A DNA stretch of 64,000 bases from Methylobacter psychrophilus (GTDB lineage Bacteria; Pseudomonadota; Gammaproteobacteria; Methylococcales; Methylomonadaceae), in assembly GCF_025583945.1 (NCBI RefSeq), contig NZ_JAOEGU010000008.1, positions 1 through 64,000 of the forward strand. The letters are read 5' to 3'. The number at the start of each line of letters is the position of its first letter. Position 1 is the stretch's first letter. The position numbers were made by a program, and so were the translations under genes. The notes beneath the pieces are model-generated. The model made no database searches, was not told where the DNA came from, and saw only the letters and a program-made list of their open reading frames with translations. Shown here one piece after another: positions 50,122-59,105 of this stretch.

Positions 50122-50464
50122 CGTCAAATATTCCATTTAAAAATTAAAATAAAAGCTACTTTCTTTCTATTTTATCAGTAGCGACAAAATTTTATAGCAC
50201 TATTTATGCCAAAATATTCTGCCCCCCTTATTTTAATGGACTAGCGTTGATTTATATTAGTAATAACCTTGTAAGTTATGACTTGCCTCATAAAACTGTG
50301 TCATATGACACAGTTTTATGAAAAAACAGGTTATATAACACAGTTTTTATAAAAACACATTTACCATAAAAGACTAAATAATTGATTAATAAGGGTCGCA
50401 GAGATTTGGCCTGATATTTGCTAATATTAAGTTTCAATATTAACTCTGAGCCCAGAAATTTAAG
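50122..50464. promoter_or_regulatory. Divergent promoter region with a perfect 32-bp palindrome
   Basis: This 343-base AT-rich gap between the two receptor genes must hold both promoters. At 50289-50320 is a perfect palindrome, CATAAAACTGTGTCAT followed by its exact reverse complement. A half-copy follows at 50333-50350 (TATAACACAGTTTTTATA). The palindrome lies near the middle of the gap. This looks like an operator for a dimeric regulator with an adjacent half site, but no matching regulator gene is next to it. It could also form a cruciform or hairpin. Confidence 0.65.
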
Positions 50465-52942
50465 ATGACTCCTATCAAGCCACCTTTCCCGCTTAATCGA
50501 CGACACGCACTAATCTGTTTACTGATACTGACAACACCATTGGCTGTTGCAGAAACACCAAAAAACGTTACCGGCAAAAAAGCCACCGCAGATAATGCGA
50601 AAGCAGAAATGCCGACCATAACGGTCACGGAAAAAATAATACCTACCGCTACTGCCAAGGAAGTCTACCGACTGCCAACTACGACAGAAAGCGTGACCAG
50701 CGAAAAAATTGATAACACTATCAATGCGATGACCGCCGAAGATGTTATTAAATATATGCCCAGTATTCAGGTTCGTAAACGTTATATCGGTGATACCAAT
50801 GCACCGGTGGGTTGGCGCACGTCGGGCACGGGTGCCAGTGCTCGCGGCTTGATCTATGCCGATGGCATTTTGCTGTCATCCTTGCTGGGCAACAACAACG
50901 GCAACACCGGTTCACCGCGCTGGAATATGGTATCGCCCTCGGAAATTGAGCGGGTTGATGTCATGTATGGGCCTTTTGCAGCAGCCTATTCCGGTAACTC
51001 AATGGGCGGCGTGATTGATATTAAAACCAAAATGCCGGAAAAATTTGAGGCTGGTGGTGATATAAAATCAACCTGGCAGGATTATGGTTTTTATGGCAAG
51101 AAAAATACTTACGATAGCCAGGAATATTCTTTTAATGTCGGGGATCGTTACAAAGACTTCTCCTTCCGTTTTGATGTAAGCCACCTGGATAGTCATAGCC
51201 AGCCGATAACGTTTATTAATCCATTGGCAACCGCTTATTCAAATACGGTAGTGAATGGCAGAGTTACCAGAACAGCAGCACAAAATAAAGCAACTGCTTT
51301 AGCCGGAGCAACCGCAGTCACTGGAGCCATTGCCAACAAAAACCCGTATGGCGTTGATGCGCAAGTATTGGGGGCGGGAAATCTTAATCATACCGTGCAG
51401 GACAATTTTAAATGGAAATTTGGCTACGATATTACTGACACCATCCATGCGGCTTATACGCTGGGTTTATGGCAGAATGATAACAATGCCGGTTTTGAAA
51501 GCTATCTACGTGATAGCGCCGGTAATGTGATCAATAGTGGTAATGTTAAAGTTGGCGGCAATGTCTACGCGACCAGTTTTGCAGAAACCAGAGCAGAACA
51601 AATGCATTGGTCACACGGCATGAACCTTAAATCCGATACCGGCGGAAAATTCGATTGGGATTTGGCAGGCAGCGTGGTTGAATATGGTAACGATTTAAGT
51701 CGAACCTCGACACAAACGCCTTTGCAAGCCGCTAACAGCGGTGCCGGCACGGTTACCAGTTTAACCGGAACCGGTTGGAATACTGCCGACGCCAAGGGTA
51801 TATGGCGACCCGGCGTGAGTCTGTTGGGCACGCACGAAGTCAGCTTTGGTTTTCACCATGATTTATACAATTTGGACAATCCGCAATATGCGGTTAGTAA
51901 CTGGCAAGCCAACGATACCGGTATCATGAGATCCAATTCACAAGGCAAGACCCAAACCGAAGGTTATTGGCTACAAGATGCCCTGGATTTTAATAAAGAC
52001 TGGAACTTTACCTTGGGTGGGCGCCTGGAAAACTGGCATGCTTTCGATGGCTATAATTCGGCTTTAGTCGGCACCAGACTGCAAACAGTGAATCAATCAA
52101 ACCGTAATGACTTGCAATTTTCGCCCAAGGCAAAATTGACCTGGAAGCCTTTAGAGCGAGTACAAACCGGTCTGGCCATCGGTCAAGCCTATCGCTTTGC
52201 AACGGTAACCGAGTTGTTTCAAACAACTACCGTTACTACCGGCGGCGTGACCAACATTATCAATGGTAATCCCAATCTCAAGCCTGAAGAAGCCCTGTCT
52301 TCGGAGTGGTCTAACGAATATTTCCTGGATAACGGCAAGTTGCGTCTTAGCTTGTTTCAGGAACGCGTAAAAGATGCTATTTTTACTCAACAAACCTTAT
52401 TGTCCAACAATAGCGTTTCCAGTGTCCCTTCAAATGTCGGAGAAACTCAAACCTACGGTATTGAAGTTGCTGGTGAAGCCACTGATGTCGGCATACAAGG
52501 TATTGATCTTTACGGTAATGCCACCTGGGCTGATTCTAGAATTACCGACAATGCCGATGCCGATGCGGCTGCTGTTATCGCCGGCCCTACTGCCGCCAAC
52601 CCCAATGCCAATCAGCCGTCAACCGGAAAACGTCAACCCCGGGTTCCCGAGTGGCGTGCCAGCGCAACGGTTGCTTATCGTCCGACCAACAAGATTACCA
52701 CCTCAGTCAGTGGGCGTTATAGTAGTGCACAGTTTAGCCAGTTAAATAATAGTGATATCAATGCTGCTACTTATGCATCTGGTGGTACGGCTTACTTTAT
52801 TGTTGATTTACACGCCAAATATCAAATCACCAAACAAGTGAGTGCTGCGGCAGGTATTGATAACGTTAACAACCAAGAGGTCTGGTTATTTCATCCCTTC
52901 CCGTCACGTACTTACTTTGCCCAGATAAAGTATAATTATTGA
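50465..52942 (+). CDS. TonB-dependent receptor B of the divergent pair
   Basis: An 825-residue receptor. The signal peptide ends near LAVAE. The plug domain has PTITVTEK, SEKIDNTINAMTAEDVIKYM, RKRYIGDTNAPVGWR and RVDVMYGPFAAAYSGNSMGG. A 22-strand-type barrel ends LFHPFPSRTYFAQIKYNY. It is a paralogue of receptor A on the opposite strand. It heads a same-strand series: lipoprotein, ABC transporter, TonB-ExbB-ExbD. A hairpin at 52956 separates it from the lipoprotein gene, which may lower downstream expression. Substrate unknown; metal or metallophore is an inference from the neighbours. Confidence 0.92.
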   Translation: MTPIKPPFPLNRRHALICLLILTTPLAVAETPKNVTGKKATADNAKAEMPTITVTEKIIPTATAKEVYRLPTTTESVTSEKIDNTINAMTAEDVIKYMPSIQVRKRYIGDTNAPVGWRTSGTGASARGLIYADGILLSSLLGNNNGNTGSPRWNMVSPSEIERVDVMYGPFAAAYSGNSMGGVIDIKTKMPEKFEAGGDIKSTWQDYGFYGKKNTYDSQEYSFNVGDRYKDFSFRFDVSHLDSHSQPITFINPLATAYSNTVVNGRVTRTAAQNKATALAGATAVTGAIANKNPYGVDAQVLGAGNLNHTVQDNFKWKFGYDITDTIHAAYTLGLWQNDNNAGFESYLRDSAGNVINSGNVKVGGNVYATSFAETRAEQMHWSHGMNLKSDTGGKFDWDLAGSVVEYGNDLSRTSTQTPLQAANSGAGTVTSLTGTGWNTADAKGIWRPGVSLLGTHEVSFGFHHDLYNLDNPQYAVSNWQANDTGIMRSNSQGKTQTEGYWLQDALDFNKDWNFTLGGRLENWHAFDGYNSALVGTRLQTVNQSNRNDLQFSPKAKLTWKPLERVQTGLAIGQAYRFATVTELFQTTTVTTGGVTNIINGNPNLKPEEALSSEWSNEYFLDNGKLRLSLFQERVKDAIFTQQTLLSNNSVSSVPSNVGETQTYGIEVAGEATDVGIQGIDLYGNATWADSRITDNADADAAAVIAGPTAANPNANQPSTGKRQPRVPEWRASATVAYRPTNKITTSVSGRYSSAQFSQLNNSDINAATYASGGTAYFIVDLHAKYQITKQVSAAAGIDNVNNQEVWLFHPFPSRTYFAQIKYNY

Positions 52943-52955
52943 GCATAACATAGTA

Positions 52956-52986
52956 GTGTGGGTAGACATTTGTTTGCCCACCACAC
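52956..52986 (+). terminator. Hairpin between receptor B and the lipoprotein gene
   Basis: An inverted repeat GTGTGGG / CCCAC-CACAC with a loop of about 14 bases begins 13 bases after the receptor stop. It has no clean T-run. It may be an attenuator or partial terminator that sets a step-down between receptor and lipoprotein. Confidence 0.4.
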
Positions 52987-53004
52987 ACATTTATTAAAAA
53001 TATC

Positions 53005-54258
53005 ATGATAAAACCGACTACTGCTTTGCTATTACTTGCACTACTGACCTTAACCGGTTGTGTAACAGGTACGGATATAAAATCTGCCGACAACGCAAAA
53101 CCCATGCATCAACATGGTCAACCGCCAGCGAAAAAAGCCATTTGTACCAATCCTGCTGCAGCACCATCAAGCCTGTGTTCTGATTCCGCCACAGCGGCCT
53201 TTGACAGCAACGGCATACTATGGGTTACCTGGGTAAACAATGACTTTCTTTATGTGCAATCATCGCCTGATAAAGGCTTAACCTTTACTACACCGGTTAA
53301 GGTCAACGCGATCGCTGAAACGATTGCGGCCAAAGGGGAAAGTCGCCCAAAAATAAAACTGGATAATAACGGTGTTATTTATTTAACCTGGGATCTTACC
53401 CTGGATAAAAAGCGCAGTACCCATATACGCTTTAGTCGTTCAACCGATGGCGGCCAACATTTTTCCAAGCCAGTCACCGTTAATGATAATCTTGAGATAA
53501 TACGACATCGCTTTAACAGCATGGCAATTGGTAAAAATGGCGAAGTTTTTATTGCATGGTTGGATGCCCGTCATACCGAAGCCGACAAGAAAGCCGGTAA
53601 AGAATTTAAAGGTCTGACTCTTTATTACACCTGGTCTGATGATGGCGGTAAACATTTTCAGCCAAGTAAAAGTATTATCGACCATGCCTGTGAATGCTGT
53701 CGTATAGATACGGCAATGGCTCCAGATAACACGCCCGTTATTATTTGGCGGCACATTTTTGACGGCAAAATACGTGATCATGCCCTCGTTAAATTTAAAA
53801 ACTGGAATACCCCAGGGCAAATGACTCGTTTAAGCCATGAAAACTGGGAAATTGATGCCTGTCCTCATCATGGTCCGGCACTATCCATAACTGATGCCGG
53901 TGCCTATCATGCCGTATGGTTTAGCAATGCCGAATCCAAACAAGGTTTGTTTTATGCTTACTCAAAAGATGCCGGACAAAGTTTTTCCGAACCGGTAAAC
54001 TTTGGTAATGATGGTGCCAGTCATCCACATGTTTTGGGATTAGGACTTCAAGTGGCAGTGGTTTGGCAAGAATTTGACGGCACCAACAACACGATTCAAA
54101 TCATAAAATCAACGGACGAAGGCAAAACCTGGACCAACCCCGAAATGATAGCCCAATCAACTGAAATGATTGACGAACCATTTCTGGTCAGCGATGGACA
54201 AGCTATTTATCTGTCATGGCATTCATTGCAACATGGTTATCAATTAAAACACCTATAA
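53005..54258 (+). CDS. Asp-box beta-propeller lipoprotein (sialidase-fold), possible metal binder
   Basis: A 417-residue lipoprotein with signal peptide and lipobox LTGC (Cys19). Five Asp-box motifs (SxDxGxxF/W) at about residues 87-94, 146-153, 211-218, 320-327 and 369-376 indicate a six-bladed sialidase/BNR propeller. I do not see the arginine triad of real sialidases clearly, so enzymatic activity should not be assumed. Unusual Cys/His motifs are HQHG (35-38), CECC (229-232) and CPHHG (286-290), plus Cys47 and Cys58. These could bind copper or another thiophilic metal, which is inference. It lies between the receptors and the ABC/TonB genes, so a periplasmic or outer-membrane role in handling the receptor ligand is likely. 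Confidence 0.82.
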   Translation: MIKPTTALLLLALLTLTGCVTGTDIKSADNAKPMHQHGQPPAKKAICTNPAAAPSSLCSDSATAAFDSNGILWVTWVNNDFLYVQSSPDKGLTFTTPVKVNAIAETIAAKGESRPKIKLDNNGVIYLTWDLTLDKKRSTHIRFSRSTDGGQHFSKPVTVNDNLEIIRHRFNSMAIGKNGEVFIAWLDARHTEADKKAGKEFKGLTLYYTWSDDGGKHFQPSKSIIDHACECCRIDTAMAPDNTPVIIWRHIFDGKIRDHALVKFKNWNTPGQMTRLSHENWEIDACPHHGPALSITDAGAYHAVWFSNAESKQGLFYAYSKDAGQSFSEPVNFGNDGASHPHVLGLGLQVAVVWQEFDGTNNTIQIIKSTDEGKTWTNPEMIAQSTEMIDEPFLVSDGQAIYLSWHSLQHGYQLKHL

Positions 54259-54366
54259 ATTTTTAGGCATTACATTTCCAATTAGCGTAGCGGTAAGCTG
54301 ATACAGGTACCATCCCTTGAGCGGATGGTACCTGTCGATATAGAATTATTTATCTGAAAATGTATA
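54254..54366. mobile_element. Family A MITE-like element, tandem copy 1
   Basis: A full-length but more diverged copy with core 54304-54334 (CAGGTACCATCCCTT ... GGATGGTACCTG). It has the same orientation as 44509-44622. Its left end starts within the last codons of the propeller lipoprotein gene and its right end TGTATA is shared with the next copy. Confidence 0.7.
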
Positions 54367-54479
54367 TCGTCTTTCAGGCATTAAACTTCCATTACATGGG
54401 ATTTTGAGTCCGTACGGATACCATCCCTTTGAGGGATGGTATCCGTTAGTATCGAAATTATTTATCTGAAAATGTATAG
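54363..54479. mobile_element. Family A MITE-like element, tandem copy 2
   Basis: A full copy with a clean palindrome core at 54415-54445 (CGGATACCATCCCTT / GAGGGATGGTATCCG) and ends TATATCGTCTTTCAGGC and TTATTTATCTGAAAATGTAT. It is head-to-tail with copy 1 and shares the boundary TATA. Together they fill most of the 358-base gap before the ABC ATPase gene; 54480-54616 has no visible gene and should hold the promoter. Confidence 0.78.
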
Positions 54480-54616
54480 CTAAAATTTGCATCCATTAAT
54501 AATTTCTCATTATTTGCCAGATAGTCGCAAACCCGGTTTTAAAATCTGCGTAGCTTTGACAAATACATCCTGTCATTAATGAACAATGACTCGTTACCTA
54601 AACTTAAGTAGTCATC

Positions 54617-55342
54617 ATGTCATCCATTACACCTGTACTCGAAGCCAGAAATCTTGTCGTTAACTATAAAAACCACCGTGCCATTGATGGCCTTAATTTA
54701 TCCGTGCCGGCAGGTACTGTTTATGCTCTTTTAGGCGGTAATGGCGCAGGAAAAACCTCGACTATCAGCACTTTTTTGGGCTTTAATAAACCGACCAGCG
54801 GCAATGTCTATATAGACGGTGAGTCACCAGACGAAAATCCGGCAGGCGTTCGTGCCAAACTGGCTTACTTACCTGAAAATGTCGCTCTCTATGATTATAT
54901 GAGCGGACTGGAAAATCTGACTTTTTTCTGCGCCCTGGCGGGTATTCAGGTAACCCGTCAACAAGCGTATGAACAACTGTTAAATACCGGCCTGCAAGCT
55001 GATGCTCATGACCGGCGCGTATCAACCTACTCAAAAGGCATGCGCCAAAAAGTGGGCCTGGCTATTGCCTCGGCAAAACATGCAAAAGTTATGCTGCTGG
55101 ATGAACCTACCTCAGGCCTTGACCCCAGCGCAGCAAATGATTTTGCCAAACAGATACGTGCAGCCGCCGATTCAGGACTGGCGATATTAATGGCCACCCA
55201 TGATCTGTTCAATGCCAAGCAAGTTGCCGATCGCATCGGTATTATGAAAGCCGGACGTCTGGTCGAAGAATTTGATGCTCATACAGTGGCACATGATGAA
55301 CTGGAACAAAAATATCTGGCACATGCACGGGGCTTGCAATGA
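54617..55342 (+). CDS. ABC transporter ATP-binding protein (ABC-2 type)
   Basis: A 241-residue nucleotide-binding subunit with Walker A GGNGAGKTS (residues 34-42), Q-loop PENVALYDYM, signature YSKGMRQKVGLA, Walker B VMLLDEPTSGLDP and switch His in ATHD. It is closest in style to NosF/CcmA-like ATPases that work with ABC-2 permeases. The stop overlaps the first permease gene by 4 bases. With two permeases it would form a heteromeric transporter; export or membrane-protein maturation is more usual for this type than import. Confidence 0.93.
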   Translation: MSSITPVLEARNLVVNYKNHRAIDGLNLSVPAGTVYALLGGNGAGKTSTISTFLGFNKPTSGNVYIDGESPDENPAGVRAKLAYLPENVALYDYMSGLENLTFFCALAGIQVTRQQAYEQLLNTGLQADAHDRRVSTYSKGMRQKVGLAIASAKHAKVMLLDEPTSGLDPSAANDFAKQIRAAADSGLAILMATHDLFNAKQVADRIGIMKAGRLVEEFDAHTVAHDELEQKYLAHARGLQ

Positions 55343-56751
55343 TCCTGTCGATTGTACGCAAAGAGATGCTCTCGGTACTTAGAGATGGCAGACTTTTGCT
55401 ATTGGCATGTTCCGTGTTTGCGGTATTAACCGGCTTTTTTCTGGCGTCTGCCAATGAACAACAACAGATACAACAAGAAAAACAGAGGGTAGGCCAGACC
55501 GCCAAGGAACAATGGGATAGTCAGGGTGTCAAGAACCCTCATGCCGCTGCGCATTTTGGTATTTATGTATTCAAACCCGACTCCGCGCTGGCATCGATTG
55601 ATCCCGGCTTAAGGCAATATACCGGTCAGGCACTCTGGCTGGAGCCGCACAAACGCAATCGGGTGCGCTTTAGTCCTGCCGCCGATCAAGGTCTGGCAAG
55701 TCGTTTTGGCCAGTTAACGGCAGGCTTTGTATTATATGCATTACTGCCATTATTGATCATTGGCCTGGCTTTTAATGCCGTGACCCAAGAGCGTGAGCAA
55801 GGTACATTGCGCATGCTGCATAGTTTGGGCGTATCGGGCACCAAGCTGTTATTGGGCAAGTTTACCGGCTTGTTATTTGTGTTTGTGGTGGTATTGATGC
55901 CTGCCATGCTGGTCGCCATCATCATTTTGTATCAAAATTTTGCTCTCACTGGTGACGATCTGCTCAGATTGCTTGCCTTAAATAGTACTTTTTTGGTTTA
56001 TTACGCGATATTTGCCGCTTTGGCCATGGCGGCTTCAGCGTGGCTTAAAAGCAGCCGACAGGCACTGTTTATCTTGCTGGCATTTTGGTTGGCCAGTGTT
56101 TTGGTTGCACCACGACTGGGTGCGACAACGGCAGAGATAATACTACCCATACCCACAGCGACGACATTCTGGAATGCCATCAAACAAGACATTCAGCAAG
56201 GTTTGGCAAGCGATGGCGATCATGATGCACGAGCTGCGCTATTTAAGGCCCAAACACTAAAAGATTACGGCGTAACCAGTGTTGAAGAATTGCCGGTAGG
56301 CTTTACTGCGCTCAATCGCAACTTTAATGATCGCTATTCCAGCCGTGTTCACGCGCTGCATTTTGATAACCTCAGTGAGCTATGCCAACGGCAAAGTCGC
56401 CTTATTCATATCGCATCACTACTGGGCCCGACCATAGCAATGCGCTCAATATCCATGACCCTTTCCGGTATGGATTTGGCACACCAACGTCATTTTGAAG
56501 ATGCTGCCGAAAATTATCGACATTACTTTATTGATTTAACCGATGCCTGGGATGGCGAACGTAGCCACGGATCAGGGCACAATGCTCAAGGCCATGATAC
56601 TGACTGGCACAGCGTAAAAGCATTTAATTATGTATCGCCTTTACTTGGCTTTGCCCTACATACTGCCTGGCTGGATCTATTGGTATTGCTAGGCTGGCTG
56701 ATGGCTGCGCTAATACTGTTGTTACTGTCAGCAAAAAGGCTTAAACCATGA
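55339..56751 (+). CDS. ABC-2 permease with DUF3526-type extracytoplasmic domain, first
   Basis: A 470-residue membrane protein. TM1 is near residues 18-36. A soluble segment of about 90 residues follows, then a cluster of helices (about 127-290, including LLPLLIIGLAF and VVVLMPAMLVAIIILY), a second soluble region of about 150 residues, and a last helix (LDLLVLLGWLMAALILLLL). This matches ABC-2 permeases with DUF3526. The second soluble region ends in a His-rich stretch (about 405-423, GERSHGSGHNAQGHDTDWH) before the last helix, which may bind metal. It overlaps both neighbours by 4 bases, so it is translationally coupled. Substrate unknown. Confidence 0.87.
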   Translation: MILSIVRKEMLSVLRDGRLLLLACSVFAVLTGFFLASANEQQQIQQEKQRVGQTAKEQWDSQGVKNPHAAAHFGIYVFKPDSALASIDPGLRQYTGQALWLEPHKRNRVRFSPAADQGLASRFGQLTAGFVLYALLPLLIIGLAFNAVTQEREQGTLRMLHSLGVSGTKLLLGKFTGLLFVFVVVLMPAMLVAIIILYQNFALTGDDLLRLLALNSTFLVYYAIFAALAMAASAWLKSSRQALFILLAFWLASVLVAPRLGATTAEIILPIPTATTFWNAIKQDIQQGLASDGDHDARAALFKAQTLKDYGVTSVEELPVGFTALNRNFNDRYSSRVHALHFDNLSELCQRQSRLIHIASLLGPTIAMRSISMTLSGMDLAHQRHFEDAAENYRHYFIDLTDAWDGERSHGSGHNAQGHDTDWHSVKAFNYVSPLLGFALHTAWLDLLVLLGWLMAALILLLLSAKRLKP

Positions 56752-58136
56752 TTTTATTATTACATGCCGAGTGGATACGCTTTATACGTAACCCCATCAA
56801 TTTATGGGTTATTGGCGTATTTTTTATGTTATTGGCCAGTAGCGCAATCTGGTCAGGGCTTGCCGCCAGCCAATTTCGGGAGCAGGCTCTGCAGCATCTG
56901 GTTAAATCTGCCAGCCGGCAAGTACAGGCAGGAATGCACGATGCTCCCGGTAACAATCAACATCAGCATAAAGAATCATCGGCATTATCTGTCAGCAATA
57001 CCGCCGAACCGTTGCGTCTTGCTACCTTGGGGGGACTGGCCCTGAGTGTACGACAAGCAGACTTGTCTGGTACCGAGATAAATACATCAACCCGCAGTCG
57101 GCATACCGATGGACGCAATAGTGATCAATTATTTAACCCGTTATTACGTGAACTGGGATTACTCGATTTTGCTACAATACTGGCATTATTATTGCCATTA
57201 ACCGTCATTGGGCTGACCTATGGCTTGGTGCAGGAAGATAGGGAGAAAGGCATATGGAGCATGGTTTGTGCGCAAATGACACGACCCTGGCTATTGGTAT
57301 TTGCGGCACTCTTCGTGCGCCTGATGCTGGTATTACTACCGTCAATTGCAGCGTCACTGCTGGCATTTTCTCTGGATTCAGGCGCCACTATGCAGGCAAC
57401 ACTTCACTGGATCGCCTTTATCACTGTCTTCACTGGCGTGTGGATTTTGGTTTCCGGACTTTTTCTGTTGTTGCCGGTTTCATCCGGAGCAGCAGCGGTG
57501 GGTATGTTGGGAGTATGGTTGATTGCGACTTTTGCCGTGCCGGCGGGTTTAAGCTGGGCGGCCAACAACCATGACCCGATGCCGTCCCGTTTAACAACCA
57601 TTGTTGATATTCGACAACTTCAGGAACAATCGTCAAAACAACGAATGGAGTTATTATCAATCTGGTATCAGACACATCCTGATCATCCACCGTCTGTGCC
57701 CTTGCAGGAACTACCCCGTGAAATTGCTGCGATGCCTGCCAGTCTGGAGCTTGATAGCAAAATAAGACCATTAATGTTCCGCTTTGATAGCGTTCGTAAA
57801 GCGCATTTTGAATTTATGGAGCGTTGGTCGGCGTTATCACCCGGACTGGCAACGGTATTAATGGCAGATCGTTTGGCGGGTATTGATGCCGCGCGTTATG
57901 CTGAACATATCCAGGCCGTTAATCAATTTGAAGATCAGTGGCGGACATTTTTTGTCCCTCGCATCATGAATAACGAAAACTTGTCAGCAGCTGATTATAA
58001 AAAATTACCTGTTTTCCAATCCATTGCGGTATCAACGGATGAGAAAGAATGGTCCGTCATCTTAAAACAGTTACTCAGTGGAGCGGTATTATTATTGCTG
58101 TTGCTGGTTTTACGTAAAAAATTTGGCAGCCCTTAA
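56748..58136 (+). CDS. ABC-2 permease with DUF3526-type extracytoplasmic domain, second
   Basis: A 462-residue paralogue of the preceding permease with the same layout. TM1 is about 16-34. A soluble segment with a His-rich patch (HDAPGNNQHQHK, residues 64-75) follows, then a helix cluster from about 140 to 280 (LDFATILALLLPLTVIGLTYG, LGVWLIATFAVPAGLSW), a soluble region, and a last helix (LLSGAVLLLLLLVL). The pair with the ATPase implies a heterodimeric ABC-2 transporter. DUF3526 permeases have been noted near metal-handling and cofactor genes, but no substrate is established here. The TonB gene follows after about 150 bases. Confidence 0.86.
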   Translation: MILLLHAEWIRFIRNPINLWVIGVFFMLLASSAIWSGLAASQFREQALQHLVKSASRQVQAGMHDAPGNNQHQHKESSALSVSNTAEPLRLATLGGLALSVRQADLSGTEINTSTRSRHTDGRNSDQLFNPLLRELGLLDFATILALLLPLTVIGLTYGLVQEDREKGIWSMVCAQMTRPWLLVFAALFVRLMLVLLPSIAASLLAFSLDSGATMQATLHWIAFITVFTGVWILVSGLFLLLPVSSGAAAVGMLGVWLIATFAVPAGLSWAANNHDPMPSRLTTIVDIRQLQEQSSKQRMELLSIWYQTHPDHPPSVPLQELPREIAAMPASLELDSKIRPLMFRFDSVRKAHFEFMERWSALSPGLATVLMADRLAGIDAARYAEHIQAVNQFEDQWRTFFVPRIMNNENLSAADYKKLPVFQSIAVSTDEKEWSVILKQLLSGAVLLLLLLVLRKKFGSP

Positions 58137-58289
58137 AATAGTCGGGCAACGTTGGTTACACCTGTTTTTTCCAAGAAGCAGCTATAAAAAACTTGTTTCA
58201 TGCATGTTCCTGACAGGCTATTTAATTAGCAATTGGTTATAATTACCTGCATTGATACACAACCACACACTTATAAACAGTTATTGCTT

Positions 58290-59066
58290 ATGTCTTCATT
58301 AAATACTTTTGATTTCAACCACTCAACATTTAACCCCGTAGCACAACAGCAAAAATCGCGTCTGGTTGCAGGGGTTCTATTGCCGGTGGTGGTTGGGTTA
58401 CATCTCGCCTTGGCGTGGTATTTATTAAGCGCACCTGCACCAGAGCCCAAAAAACCACTGGTGGTTATGGAAGTTGTGATGTTAAAGCCTGAACCGGTTT
58501 TAAAACAAGCACCCAAAGAACCGGCACCAGCGCCGCCAGCCATCAAGAAAGAACCGATAAAACCCAAAGCGGTCGTAACACCACCCAAACCGGTTAAAAA
58601 GCCCGTCGTGATAAAAAAACCTGCGCCGGTACCCAAGCCGCAACCAACAGAAATAAAAGAAGTGGTCACTTTGCCTAAATTTGAGCCAGTGCCAATGCCG
58701 GCGGCGGCACCAGCAACTTCGGCATCATCAACATCAAGCGCGAAAACAAAAACGTCAACCACAGGACGTGGGAGCGGTGACAGCGGCCCGGTTGTTTCCG
58801 GTGTTGTGGCATTGGTGCGCGTACCGCCAAAATATCCTCCGCGTGCAGCCAGTCGACATATTGAAGGCTGGGTAACTGTCGAATTTACTGTGCAAACAGA
58901 TGGCTCAGTGGATGATGCCGTTGTTGTCGGAGCAGAGCCCGAAGATACTTTTGATGAGGCAGCACTCACCGCTATTAGCAAATGGAAATTTAAAGAAAAA
59001 ATTGTCAACGGTGTTGCAGTAACGCAACGTGCGGTGCAAAAACTACAATTCAAACTTGAACACTAA
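58290..59066 (+). CDS. tonB: TonB energy transducer
   Basis: A 258-residue TonB. A cytoplasmic tail precedes one membrane helix (GVLLPVVVGLHLALAWYLL, about residues 27-45). A long Pro/Lys-rich periplasmic spacer follows (alternating EP and KP motifs, residues 52-135), then the C-terminal TonB domain (PPKYPPRAASRHIEGWVTVEF, DEAALTAISKWKFKEK). I start at 58290 (MSSLNTFDFN); the frame is open upstream to 58233 but that part looks non-coding. It is followed by exbB and exbD, giving a complete motor dedicated, by position, to the nearby receptors. Confidence 0.93.
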   Translation: MSSLNTFDFNHSTFNPVAQQQKSRLVAGVLLPVVVGLHLALAWYLLSAPAPEPKKPLVVMEVVMLKPEPVLKQAPKEPAPAPPAIKKEPIKPKAVVTPPKPVKKPVVIKKPAPVPKPQPTEIKEVVTLPKFEPVPMPAAAPATSASSTSSAKTKTSTTGRGSGDSGPVVSGVVALVRVPPKYPPRAASRHIEGWVTVEFTVQTDGSVDDAVVVGAEPEDTFDEAALTAISKWKFKEKIVNGVAVTQRAVQKLQFKLEH

Positions 59067-59105
59067 CTCTCACTTTTAGAACATTTTATAAAGGATAATA
59101 ACTGC

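Noticed and set aside
53005-54258. Calling the propeller lipoprotein an active exo-alpha-sialidase
   Set aside because: Asp-boxes show only the fold. The catalytic Arg triad is not evident and the gene context points to uptake, not glycan cleavage.
58271-59053. Long open frame antisense to tonB
   Set aside because: It mirrors the Pro/Lys-rich codons of tonB as Gly/Ser/Thr-rich sequence, has no ribosome site and resembles no protein family. The TonB reading is clear.
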